Shown: positions 8,351-15,510 of the stretch, in pieces
How the letters are laid out: every line of letters starts with the position of its first letter
Position numbering within the stretch: the stretch's first letter is position 1
Assembly (NCBI GenBank): GCA_964396535.1
Contig: CAYNFT010000019.1
Location: 1 to 27,378, forward strand
Source of the DNA: CAYNFT01 sp964396535
Lineage (GTDB): Bacteria; Chloroflexota; Dehalococcoidia; Dehalococcoidales; UBA2162
Direction of reading: 5' to 3'
DNA length: 27,378 bases
Position numbers and translations under genes: made by a program
The notes under the pieces: model-generated
Told to the model about the DNA's origin: nothing
The model's database searches: none
The model's input: only the letters and a program-made list of their open reading frames with translations

Positions 8351-9013
8351 ATGGATAGCGGAGGTTTGATATTACCTGACCAGAAAAACTATGAATATGC
8401 CTATAAGCTTGCCTATAAGCTTGCCTGTGAGAAGCTAGCCAAGATTGATGATATTGAGCAGCAATGCCGCAAGAGTGATACTCGATATCAGGTAGTAGAT
8501 TCCAAAAAGGCAATCATCATCCAATATCTAAACCAATCATATCTAATAACCCTTCCGGATATCGAGATTTCATTGGTGGATAGTGCGGAGGAAGTTCCAA
8601 TAAGGGACAAGGTTCTCATACTTCACTATTTCACCTCGGCAAAGGGCACTCCAGCTGCCGGTAGATTGATTACCTTCAGGGAACTGCCAGAAGGAAACGT
8701 CTATTCGCCGACATTTTCCAAGAGGACTATCAAACCTATCATGGACCACTTTGGCAAAGACCCTCACCTCTTAGTAGAAATCAGCGAGAGGTTGGGAGGT
8801 CATAAGGCAGATTATGGAGATACTGCGGTAACTATTAGTGCTTTTGGCCGTGTGCCGATAACTATAGTCTTGTGGCAGGGTGATGATGAACTTGCTCCTC
8901 AGGGTAACATAGTATTTGATGCCAACATACCTGATTACCTCTCGACTGAGGATATAACCGTGCTTTGTGAAATCATCACCTGGAGGTTAATCAGGCATTT
9001 AAGAGAAATCTGA
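8351..9013 (+). CDS. DUF3786-family protein
   Basis: A 220-residue soluble protein that I assign to the DUF3786 family from its overall pattern (DILHYF-like KVLILHYFTSAKGTP, FRELPEGNVY, ERLGGHKADYGD, ISAFGRVPITIVLWQGDDE, CEIITWRLIRHL). Function is unknown; homologues, as I recall, occur in acetyl-CoA-pathway organisms and can be fused to Fe-S or corrinoid-type domains, which suits its place after metF. An in-frame start at 8258 would overlap metF by 76 bases and add a compositionally odd stretch, so I prefer the ATG at 8351, although its ribosome site is weak. A perfect 12-bp tandem duplication (8399-8422) encodes the repeated AYKL unit near the N-terminus. Confidence 0.75.
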   Translation: MDSGGLILPDQKNYEYAYKLAYKLACEKLAKIDDIEQQCRKSDTRYQVVDSKKAIIIQYLNQSYLITLPDIEISLVDSAEEVPIRDKVLILHYFTSAKGTPAAGRLITFRELPEGNVYSPTFSKRTIKPIMDHFGKDPHLLVEISERLGGHKADYGDTAVTISAFGRVPITIVLWQGDDELAPQGNIVFDANIPDYLSTEDITVLCEIITWRLIRHLREI

Positions 9014-9122
9014 GAGCCATTATATTGGGGATGGTGAAGTAGGGGCGTTCCTTTTTCTCTCGGAGAGAGCCGTATAGAGCAAATAATCAGGGCATAAGGC
9101 TAACTTTAATTTCAGCAGGTAT

Positions 9123-9728
9123 ATGAAGGCAACATCAATTATTCTGGCTGGTGGCAAAAACCTGCGGTTGGGCAAGAGTAAAGCTCTGGAGACTGTAGGT
9201 GGCAAAAGCCTGATTGAGCGTGTTATAGAACGGCTCAGACCGCTAACTAACCGGATTCTGGTAGTAACCTCTCGGGAACAGCTTGACCTCCCGAACGCTT
9301 TTGAGGTAGAAGTCTTGGAGGACATTTACCCTGATAAGGGTCCCCTTGGAGGTATATACGCAGGTTTGCTTGCTTCTGAGTCTTCACACAGCATCGTGGT
9401 TGCCTGTGATATGCCTTTTCTGAATACCGAACTGCTACGCTATATGCTTGGACTATCCCGTGGCTTTGATGCCGTTGTCCCTCGGTTAGAAGAAGGGATG
9501 ATAGAACCGCTCCACGCCATATATTCCAAGAGCTGCCTGGGTAATATGGAAACACAGTTGGAGAGTAGTAAACTGGGGGTTAACTCCTTTCTTAAGACAG
9601 TGCGTGTTAGATATGTTGAACGGGCAGAAAGCCAGAGACTGGACCCTCATCTTTTATCCTTCTTCAATATAAATTATCAGTCAGACCTAGACCGAGCTAT
9701 CGCTCTTGCTGCGAAGTACAAGTATTGA
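9123..9728 (+). CDS. mobA: MobA-like molybdenum cofactor guanylyltransferase
   Basis: A nucleotidyltransferase that would link GMP to molybdopterin to make the bis-MGD cofactor used, for example, by formate dehydrogenases. 201 residues with the NTP-binding loop IILAGGKNLRLGKSKAL (7-23), the GPLGGIYAGL strand-loop (73-82), the metal-binding CDMPFL (about 98) and MIEPLHAIY (about 123). The GG-x-S-x-R-M-G-x-D-K consensus is altered to GGKNLRLGKSK, so a relaxed substrate preference (MocA-like) cannot be excluded. It closes the Wood-Ljungdahl run, 109 bases after the DUF3786 gene; a Mo/W-formate dehydrogenase elsewhere in the genome would explain its place. Confidence 0.8.
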   Translation: MKATSIILAGGKNLRLGKSKALETVGGKSLIERVIERLRPLTNRILVVTSREQLDLPNAFEVEVLEDIYPDKGPLGGIYAGLLASESSHSIVVACDMPFLNTELLRYMLGLSRGFDAVVPRLEEGMIEPLHAIYSKSCLGNMETQLESSKLGVNSFLKTVRVRYVERAESQRLDPHLLSFFNINYQSDLDRAIALAAKYKY

Positions 9729-9843
9729 CTCGAGAAAACCCGGAACCATTCATCTAGTCCTGCAGTTGCTTGAGCAGAACTTCCTCTCTTATAAAGACTG
9801 CTAAAAAAGTTCTTCCGATTGTCAGCAAACCCAACCGCCTCTC

Positions 9844-9891
9844 ACCCCCAGCTTTAACTCCGCTGAAAAACGTAGTTCCCCGGGGGTTTTT
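9844..9891 (+). terminator. Possible intrinsic terminator after mobA
   Basis: ACCCCC (9844-9849) can pair with GGGGGT (9882-9887), with an inner AGC/GCT pair, and the right arm runs straight into TTTTT (9887-9891). The loop is long, so the hairpin is not ideal, but its place, about 115 bases after mobA and just before a strong promoter, fits the end of the Wood-Ljungdahl transcript. The rest of the 240-base gap shows no gene. Confidence 0.4.
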
Positions 9892-9903
9892 AATACCTTT
9901 GGA

Positions 9904-9934
9904 TATTGACAATAGTCAATAATATGGCTAATAT
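9904..9934 (+). promoter_or_regulatory. Strong sigma70-type promoter with operator-like palindrome
   Basis: TTGACA at 9906-9911, exactly 17 bases, then TAATAT at 9929-9934. A perfect inverted repeat, TATTGAC-aata-GTCAATA (9904-9921), covers the -35 box, a layout typical of repressor operators of the MarR/TetR size class. The predicted transcript begins near 9941 and reaches an AGGAGG ribosome site at 9957-9962. It drives the receiver-like gene and probably the genes behind it. Confidence 0.75.
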
Positions 9935-9968
9935 GTGGACATAAGACATTAACTACAGGAGGAATCTT

Positions 9969-10337
9969 ATATATAGCATCCTCATCGTCGAAGGTAAGCC
10001 TACATTGGGAATAAAACTCACCTCAGCTTTAACCGAAGATGATTTTAACGTGGTCGGTGTTTCAGACTATTTTGAAGCGCTGTGGAGGTTAGGTGAGTTC
10101 AAGCCCGACCTGGTAATTATGGATGTAGAGCTACCACTGCTAGATGGTTGGGAGGCGTGCTATTGGCTGCATCAGATTTTTAGTATTCCTATCATTCTGT
10201 TGGGCAGGGACACAGGTGATGAAACATGGGTAAGAGCTGTGCAAGCGGGAGCTGATTTTTATCTTCGAGAACCATTCCACCGTGTGGAGTTGGCAGCTAG
10301 AGTAAAGGCTATATTACGCCGCTACGGGAAAGGTTAG
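9969..10337 (+). CDS. Stand-alone degenerate receiver (pseudo-receiver) protein
   Basis: A CheY-like receiver fold without an output domain. Reading from the ATA at 9969 gives 122 residues beginning (M)YSILIVEGKP, which restores strand beta-1; the first canonical start (TTG 10005) would delete that strand. An AGGAGG lies 6 bases before the ATA. The phospho-acceptor Asp52 (VIMDVELPLLDGW) and AGADFYL are kept. The second residue of the acidic pair is Gly9 (EG instead of ED/DD), the switch Thr/Ser is Gly79 (LLGRD), and the conserved Lys before Pro-Phe is Glu101 (REPF). Metal-dependent phosphorylation is therefore doubtful; it may act as a binding partner or a constitutive-state regulator (inference). 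No histidine kinase is nearby. Confidence 0.72.
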   Translation: MYSILIVEGKPTLGIKLTSALTEDDFNVVGVSDYFEALWRLGEFKPDLVIMDVELPLLDGWEACYWLHQIFSIPIILLGRDTGDETWVRAVQAGADFYLREPFHRVELAARVKAILRRYGKG

Positions 10338-10455
10338 ATAGCATATACAGTTTAGCTGCTTCCTCTCGTGCTGGTAGCCTATGAAACATTAGCTTAGTGG
10401 GATGAGAGTAACAAGCGCTCTCACCTGAGACACATTATTAAATGGGCTGGATAAT

Positions 10456-10959
10456 ATGAGACGAGCAATATTATTGTTACTGGCAGTAGTGCTTGTTATC
10501 GCTGCACCTCACTTTATTAAGCAGCCAATACCATTTGCACCTGTCACGGGTATCAGTATGGCTCCGGTGTTTAAGGAAGGAGACCTAATCACTTACGAAA
10601 AGATATCGCCATCTGAGGTAGAGGTCGGTGATATCATTGTCTACAGCATTCCACCCCTGACTCAAAAGCATTACGATTGCCCACCAGTAGTGGCTCACCG
10701 CGTGATAGGGATAAGGGATACTGCTATGGGACTACACTATCGTACCAAGGGCGACAATAACCCTGCTCAAGACCCTTGGAGTGTACGGCACTGTGATGTT
10801 ATGGGTAAGGTCAGCCAGCGAATCTCTTACCTTGGCTTTCCTCTTCTTTTCCTCAAAAGCCGCCCGGGGCTAATCCTGATAGTTGTAATGTTCTTTGCTT
10901 CTGCACTCTGTTTTTATGCTGATGAGCTCAGCCAAATTAGGTGGAAGGTCCCGGTGTGA
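10456..10959 (+). CDS. Signal peptidase I, Ser-His (ER/archaeal, SipW-like) type
   Basis: Membrane protease that removes signal peptides from secreted proteins. 167 residues: N-terminal membrane segment (about 4-20), box B GISMAPVF with nucleophile Ser34, box D VVAHRVIGI where His81 replaces the Lys general base of ordinary bacterial LepB, and box E TKGDNNPAQD with Asp100. A second membrane segment (about 130-153) lies at the C-terminus, as in SipW and archaeal enzymes. Such peptidases often have narrow substrate sets. No clear ribosome site is seen; a small bulged hairpin (10400-10425) sits in the 118-base gap before it. Whether a standard LepB exists elsewhere cannot be judged from the window. 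Confidence 0.88.
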   Translation: MRRAILLLLAVVLVIAAPHFIKQPIPFAPVTGISMAPVFKEGDLITYEKISPSEVEVGDIIVYSIPPLTQKHYDCPPVVAHRVIGIRDTAMGLHYRTKGDNNPAQDPWSVRHCDVMGKVSQRISYLGFPLLFLKSRPGLILIVVMFFASALCFYADELSQIRWKVPV

Positions 10960-11183
10960 TTGTTCGCTCTTGTAATTGGTAAAAGTAAACACGGCAGCTG
11001 TTTGATAGCGTAATAGCTCATCCGGTTGGGGCACATCATCAAAAGAAAACGGTATATTTCCATGGCATTACCATTTACTAGCGGATTGTTTCTCAAACTC
11101 AACCCCTTCAAGTTTTCATAAATAGCCTCATTTACTACTGGACTTGATATTAGCAGTTAAATCGATTAGCATTAAGGTTGTTG

Positions 11184-11876
11184 ATGATAGAACCGGTATC
11201 ATTTTTAGCTGCCTTCGGCGCTGGGTTGGCTTCCTTTGTGTCGCCCTGTGTGCTACCATTGGTACCGGTATACTTTGCTAGCCTGTGCGGGCCGGAAATT
11301 CTTGACTCAAAAACAGCCGTCAGCCGTATCCCCATATTTCTTCATTCCCTTAGCTTCGTGCTCGGCTTTTCCTTACTCTTCACCATGATGGGCGCTCTGG
11401 TTGGGCTGGCTGGGATTGTCATCAGTCCCAATTCACCACTGGTTCAAAAGTTATCTGGTAGCTTACTGATAGTATTTGGCTTGTTTATGCTGGCTGCTCT
11501 AAAGGTGCCATGGCTAAATTACGAAAGGCGTCTAACCCCGTCCCTGGGCACTACTACCGGTTACCTGCGCTCCTTCCTGACCGGGAGCATATTCTGCCTT
11601 GCCTGGACACCCTGTGTCAGCCCATTACTAGGCGGTGTTCTTACTCTTGCCTGGAGTTCACAGACAACTTGGCAAGGTACTTACCTGCTGGCTGTCTATT
11701 CCCTGGGCTTGGGGCTTCCCTTCCTGATAATAGGAGCCGCATTTAGCTCCATCACCCCATTGCTGAAGCGCATCTACCGCTACTCCAGGCTGGCATATAT
11801 TGTCAGCAGTGTCCTGCTTATAGCTGTAGGCATACTCATTCTGACCAATAAGCTGATGGTGTTAAGCGCAATTTAG
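11184..11876 (+). CDS. ccdA: CcdA/DsbD-type thiol:disulfide transmembrane transporter
   Basis: Six-helix membrane protein that moves reducing equivalents from cytoplasmic thioredoxin to extracytoplasmic thioredoxin-like proteins, for cytochrome c maturation or other thiol repair. 230 residues; the two reactive cysteines are Cys22 (FVSPCVLPLVP) and Cys144 (AWTPCVSPLLGG), each in its conserved Pro-Cys context. Hydrophobic segments fall at about 5-30, 52-78, 86-107, 130-160, 168-188 and 205-225. I chose ATG 11184 over TTG 11178 because the TAAGG at 11173-11177 is then correctly spaced. The following TlpA-like lipoprotein is its obvious partner. The 224-base gap before it shows no gene. Confidence 0.93.
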   Translation: MIEPVSFLAAFGAGLASFVSPCVLPLVPVYFASLCGPEILDSKTAVSRIPIFLHSLSFVLGFSLLFTMMGALVGLAGIVISPNSPLVQKLSGSLLIVFGLFMLAALKVPWLNYERRLTPSLGTTTGYLRSFLTGSIFCLAWTPCVSPLLGGVLTLAWSSQTTWQGTYLLAVYSLGLGLPFLIIGAAFSSITPLLKRIYRYSRLAYIVSSVLLIAVGILILTNKLMVLSAI

Positions 11877-11905
11877 CGGTAAAATTATGCCGGAGGATTT
11901 AATTT

Positions 11906-12418
11906 ATGAATAAAGTGATAAGGATGATACTGCTGATAATACTGGCCTTAGTGCTATTACTTGCCGGGTGCTCTGCTGGCTCTGAGTCAACGGGGACTCA
12001 AGTAGGGGAGCGAGCACCTGATTTTCAGCTTCAAAGCCTTAACGGACAGACCATATCTCTGAGTGACCTCCGTGGTGAACCAGTGTTACTTAATTTCTGG
12101 GCAACCTGGTGTGGTCCATGTGTTTCTGAAATGCCCCATCTGGAACAAATATATCAGGAGTGGTCAAATAAGGGGCTGGTATTGTGGACTATCGACATTG
12201 GTGAAAGTTCTTCTCAGGCACAGGGTTTTATGCAATATTATAATCTTTCTCTACCGGTGCTACTTGACACTCAGCAACGCGTAGCCCAAAAGTATAGCAT
12301 CATGGGTATCCCGTCTACCTTCTTCATTGATAAGGATGGTATAATTCAGGGAAAGAAGGTTGGCGCTTTCTTGAGTGAGGAAGAGATAGAGCAATACCTC
12401 AGGGAGATTATGCCCTAG
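11906..12418 (+). CDS. TlpA/ResA-like thioredoxin-fold lipoprotein
   Basis: Membrane-anchored thiol-disulfide oxidoreductase acting outside the cytoplasm. 170 residues: lipoprotein signal with lipobox LLAGC (acylated Cys22), Ser/Gly/Thr-rich linker, then an AhpC/TSA-Redoxin-type domain starting GERAPDFQL. The active site is WATWCGPC with Cys69 and Cys72, and the cis-Pro loop is MGIPSTFF. GGAGG lies 10-14 bases before the ATG, and ccdA ends 29 bases upstream, so the two are probably co-transcribed and form an electron pair. Substrate is unknown; ResA-like apocytochrome reduction or general disulfide reduction are the usual roles. Confidence 0.92.
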   Translation: MNKVIRMILLIILALVLLLAGCSAGSESTGTQVGERAPDFQLQSLNGQTISLSDLRGEPVLLNFWATWCGPCVSEMPHLEQIYQEWSNKGLVLWTIDIGESSSQAQGFMQYYNLSLPVLLDTQQRVAQKYSIMGIPSTFFIDKDGIIQGKKVGAFLSEEEIEQYLREIMP

Positions 12419-12473
12419 TTAATTCAGGCTCTCATTTCTTGAACTAGCAACTAAGACAAAAGGAGGCTGGAAT

Positions 12474-12782
12474 ATGAGTGATGCTTTCAACGAGGCATAT
12501 GGGATAGTCCAGTGCAAGGAGTGTCCCTGGTATAAATCCTGTGTAGTGCCAATGAGGTTCACGGCTGAGGACATCCGTCGGCAGATAGAGTCAACATCAT
12601 CAGGAATGAACACTTCACCGCAAGCTGACCTTAACATGCAAAACCTTTTATCCAGTATGGCAACTGCCGCCCAGAACTCGCTGCTGGAAGGCTGCCCCAT
12701 CTTTATTGAACGCCTGCGGGCTAATCCCGGTCTTGCCCAGCGTATAAAAGAGATGATGCAAAACTGGGGCAAAGAAGAATAG
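12474..12782 (+). CDS. Four-cysteine small protein of unknown function
   Basis: I do not recognise this 102-residue protein. It has a C-x2-C-x5-C motif near the N-terminus (Cys14, Cys17, Cys23) and a fourth Cys74 in EGCPIF, a set that could bind zinc or an iron-sulfur cluster. No signal peptide or membrane segment is visible; the rest is polar and mostly helical (RQIESTSSG..., NMQNLLSSMATAAQNSLL). The ribosome site AGGAGG at 12461-12466 is ideally spaced, which supports a real gene. It follows the TlpA-like gene by 55 bases and precedes the carboxyltransferase by 69 bases, so its operon partner is uncertain. Confidence 0.8.
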   Translation: MSDAFNEAYGIVQCKECPWYKSCVVPMRFTAEDIRRQIESTSSGMNTSPQADLNMQNLLSSMATAAQNSLLEGCPIFIERLRANPGLAQRIKEMMQNWGKEE

Positions 12783-12851
12783 CGAAAGCTTATATAATAG
12801 CTTTACATAAAAGGGGAACATAAATAACTACTAGAATTGGTGGAGAGTTAA

Positions 12852-14414
12852 ATGTCTGAGGATACCGAGGCCAAGAAGAAACAGCTAGCTACTCTCAAAG
12901 AGCGCCGGGGAAAGGTGAGCGAGATGGGTGGTGCTGACCGTGTGGCGGCGCAGAAAAAGCGAGGTAAGCTAACGGCACGTGAGCGAATAGATGCCTTGTT
13001 GGATAAGGGTACCTTCCGTGAAACTGGCATGTTTGCCAGGAGCAGGGGTGCAGTCGGAGAGATATCAGCCGATGCTGTAATTACTGGCTACGGGAATATT
13101 GATGGCAGAAAGGTATATATCTTCTCTCAGGACTTCACCAGTACCGGAGGCACATTATCGGAGATACATTCAAAAAAGATTTGCATTGCACTGGATAGCG
13201 CTATGAAGGGAGGTTGTCCCGTCATCGGGATAAATGACTCAGGGGGAGCCAGGATTCAGGATGGCGTAGATGCCCTGGCTGGTTATGGTCAGATTTTTTA
13301 TAGAAATACACTGGCATCCGGGGTAATCCCTCAGATATGCGCCATCCTGGGGCCAAATGCCGGAGGCGCCGTATATTCTCCGGCACTGATGGATTTCATA
13401 TTTATGGTTAAGGGCATCAGTCATGCCTTTATCACCGGACCAAGAGTGGTCAAGGCGGTAATGGGGCAGGAAGTTAGTGAGGAGGAACTGGGTGGTGCAG
13501 TTGTTGCCCAGAGAAAGGCCGGGGTCGCCTGTCGCTCAGAAAACAGTGAAGAGGAGTGCTTCCAGAATATAAAGGAGTTGCTGAGTTATTTGCCATCAAG
13601 TAACCGGGAGAAGCCTCCGAGAGTCGATTGGGGCGATAAACCTGACCGTAAGGATAGTTCTTTATTTGACATTGTTCCAGCGGCTCCCAACAAGCCCTAC
13701 GATATGCATAAGATAATCGAAAGCGTCTTTGACCAGAGGAAAGAAGGCAAGAACTATTTCGAGTTATTCCCCCTGTTTGCTACCAATATAATCACCTGTT
13801 TCTCCAGACTGAATGGATGGTCGGTGGGTATTATAGCTAACCAGCCAATGTCGAAGGCAGGATGTCTGGATATTGATTCCAGTGATAAGGCTTCAAGGTT
13901 TATCAGGTTCTGCGATGCCTTTAATATTCCCGTTATCAATCTGGTTGATGTGCCTGGATACCTGCCCGGAACTGACCAGGAGTGGGGGGGAATAATCAGG
14001 CACGGAGCGAAGATGCTTTTCGCCTATTCGGAAGCAACGGTACCAAAAATAACCCTTACCATTAGAAAAGCCTATGGCGGTTCATATCTTGGAATGTGTA
14101 GCAAGGACCTGGGAGCCGATTTTGTATTTTGCTGGCCCTCTACCGAGCTGGCAGTGATGGGGGCAGACGGGGCCGCCCCGATAATATTCAGAAGAGAGCT
14201 GGAGAAAGCAGACGACCCCGAGAAGTTACTGGAAGAAAAAATTCAAGAATACAGGGAGGAGTTTGCCAATCCATATAGAGCCGCCGAGCATTTACACGTT
14301 GATGATGTGCTTGACCCGGCGGAAACAAGGCCGAGGTTGATAGAAGCTCTGGAGATGATAATGAATAAAGTGGAAGACAGACCCCGGAAAAAGCACGGCA
14401 TTATCCCAGCATGA
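12852..14414 (+). CDS. Acyl-CoA carboxylase, carboxyltransferase subunit (PccB/MmdA family)
   Basis: Biotin-dependent carboxyltransferase that moves a carboxyl group between carboxybiotin and an acyl-CoA (propionyl-/methylmalonyl-CoA or acetyl-CoA). 520 residues, full length, of two crotonase-like halves: N-terminal half with KKRGKLTARERIDALLD, INDSGGARIQDGVDALAGYG and GPNAGGAVYSPAL oxyanion-type glycine loops; C-terminal half with LVDVPGYLPGTDQEWGGIIRHGAK, KAYGGSYLGM and the AVMGADGAA segment. The ATG is preceded by GGTGGAGAG. No biotin carboxylase or biotin carrier gene is in the window, so propionyl-CoA carboxylase and sodium-pumping methylmalonyl-CoA decarboxylase alpha subunit remain equally possible. 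A 7-bp stem (14438-14470) without a T-tract lies just downstream. Confidence 0.93.
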   Translation: MSEDTEAKKKQLATLKERRGKVSEMGGADRVAAQKKRGKLTARERIDALLDKGTFRETGMFARSRGAVGEISADAVITGYGNIDGRKVYIFSQDFTSTGGTLSEIHSKKICIALDSAMKGGCPVIGINDSGGARIQDGVDALAGYGQIFYRNTLASGVIPQICAILGPNAGGAVYSPALMDFIFMVKGISHAFITGPRVVKAVMGQEVSEEELGGAVVAQRKAGVACRSENSEEECFQNIKELLSYLPSSNREKPPRVDWGDKPDRKDSSLFDIVPAAPNKPYDMHKIIESVFDQRKEGKNYFELFPLFATNIITCFSRLNGWSVGIIANQPMSKAGCLDIDSSDKASRFIRFCDAFNIPVINLVDVPGYLPGTDQEWGGIIRHGAKMLFAYSEATVPKITLTIRKAYGGSYLGMCSKDLGADFVFCWPSTELAVMGADGAAPIIFRRELEKADDPEKLLEEKIQEYREEFANPYRAAEHLHVDDVLDPAETRPRLIEALEMIMNKVEDRPRKKHGIIPA

Positions 14415-14563
14415 ATTTTACTGTCAATATTCCGTCATAAGAGGTCGTTTAGTAACCCATCCCCCTCTTAAACACCCGTTGCTTGGTTTTCAGGAATTTT
14501 GGTAGAGCACGTTGTACAATAGACAGAACTTTTTTGCTAGGGTTTGAAAGTAAAGACTAATCT

Positions 14564-15364
14564 TTACCATTCTGCGTCAGGGTAGTATACGCAAGAAAGT
14601 TTAGTCCCAACTAAAATGTCTTCATAATCCGGTTTAGGCACGCTGTGGTTTAAGCAAATCAACATATCATCTGTCCCAACTGAAAAAGCGAAAAGGCTCT
14701 CCCCAATGTTTGTCATTGCCAAGGCATGGGAATAGCAGTCAATCTCCTGGCTTCCTTTAGAGCCATCCCATTTGATAGGGCTCTTCAAATCTTCTATATT
14801 TCCTCGTTGTCTACAGTAAATAGGCCAGAGATGCTTTGTGTTTCCAAAGCGGACAAATGACCTTATCTCATCGAACTCTGAACTCAGAGCATATTTGGTA
14901 TCGGTCAAAGATAATAGTTCAAGACCCATTTTACCTAGTAGTCTACCAAGTATGCTTAAATGCCAAGGAGTCATAACCAAGGTATATTCTGATTTATTAT
15001 TTAGAAAGCGTCTTTCTTGGCAAGGATTGCGAATGTCTAAAGACATAGAGCCATCTTCCCAAGCGGTAAACCCTATGCCATATTCGGTCATAGGATGAAA
15101 AGAAGGAATTGCTCCTCTTGTCGGTGGATCAAGGTTCACAGACGGTAATTTCCTTTTCTTCGTTTGAATTCCGAGGTACGTTCGCCAAATTGCTAAGTTA
15201 GTTTTTTCGAGAGCAGGTTTTTCAATCTCTCTGCCAAAGTAATTTTGGCATTTCTCGCAGATAACATTTCTGATAATTTCTGTTTTATTACCGAGAGATT
15301 CTGGGATAATGTGCTCTTTCGTTCGGAATATTCCTTCCGTTTTGCAGAAAAGACAAACACTCAT
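14564..15364 (-). CDS. HNH-type endonuclease-like protein
   Basis: A 266-residue protein with an N-terminal zinc-finger HNH module: Cys4-x2-Cys7 (CLFC), Glu17-His18 in KEHIIPESLGN, and Cys36-x2-Cys39 (CEKC) followed by Asn41. This matches the HNH_5-like pattern; the remaining 220 residues have no feature I recognise. The gene is opposite to its neighbours and visibly more AT-rich than the operons on both sides, with isolated placement, suggesting horizontal acquisition. No good ribosome site is seen before the ATG. A 7-bp-arm palindrome GTAAAGA-ctaa-TCTTTAC (14550-14567) overlaps its stop. It could be a homing-type or defence nuclease, or a degenerate one; no methylase or intron is seen beside it. 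Confidence 0.75.
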   Translation of the reverse strand: MSVCLFCKTEGIFRTKEHIIPESLGNKTEIIRNVICEKCQNYFGREIEKPALEKTNLAIWRTYLGIQTKKRKLPSVNLDPPTRGAIPSFHPMTEYGIGFTAWEDGSMSLDIRNPCQERRFLNNKSEYTLVMTPWHLSILGRLLGKMGLELLSLTDTKYALSSEFDEIRSFVRFGNTKHLWPIYCRQRGNIEDLKSPIKWDGSKGSQEIDCYSHALAMTNIGESLFAFSVGTDDMLICLNHSVPKPDYEDILVGTKLSCVYYPDAEW

Positions 15365-15390
15365 AATGGTATTGTATTACAGATCTTAAC

Positions 15391-15422
15391 AAATAAAAAG
15401 GCTCAGCTTTGCGACTGAGCTT
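15391..15422 (-). terminator. Intrinsic terminator reading leftward, just upstream of the HNH gene
   Basis: Read on the minus strand: stem GCTCAG/CTGAGC (8 bp counting the outer A-T and G-T pairs), loop of 8, then TTTTTATTT. It would stop minus-strand transcription before it enters the HNH gene. Confidence 0.65.
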
Positions 15423-15478
15423 AGTTCGTTCAATTCCAATTGGTAGCCTAGGCCAGATTCAAGCTGGAACGGGTGTCT

Positions 15479-15504
15479 AAGAGGGGCTAACGCCCCTCTT
15501 TTTT
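15479..15504 (+). terminator. Intrinsic terminator reading rightward
   Basis: Perfect 9-bp stem AAGAGGGGC / GCCCCTCTT with the 4-base loop TAAC, followed by T5 (15500-15504). No protein gene ends just upstream on the plus strand; the 56 bases between this and the leftward terminator contain further small inverted repeats, so a short RNA is possible. Confidence 0.75.
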
Positions 15505-15510
15505 ATAATC

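Noticed and set aside
11144..11172. TTGATA-17-TAGCAT promoter-like pair before ccdA
   Set aside because: The predicted transcript start would fall on or after the ribosome site of ccdA, so it is unlikely to work for this gene.
12785..12804. AAAGCT...AGCTTT hairpin and TATAAT before the carboxyltransferase gene
   Set aside because: No T-tract follows the stem and no -35 box is found 16-18 bases before TATAAT.
14438..14470. TAAGAGG...CCTCTTA stem after the carboxyltransferase gene
   Set aside because: The loop is 19 bases and no T-tract follows, so I do not call it a terminator.
15421..15470. tRNA-like GTTCAATTCC stretch
   Set aside because: No matching T-stem, anticodon stem or acceptor stem can be drawn around it on either strand.
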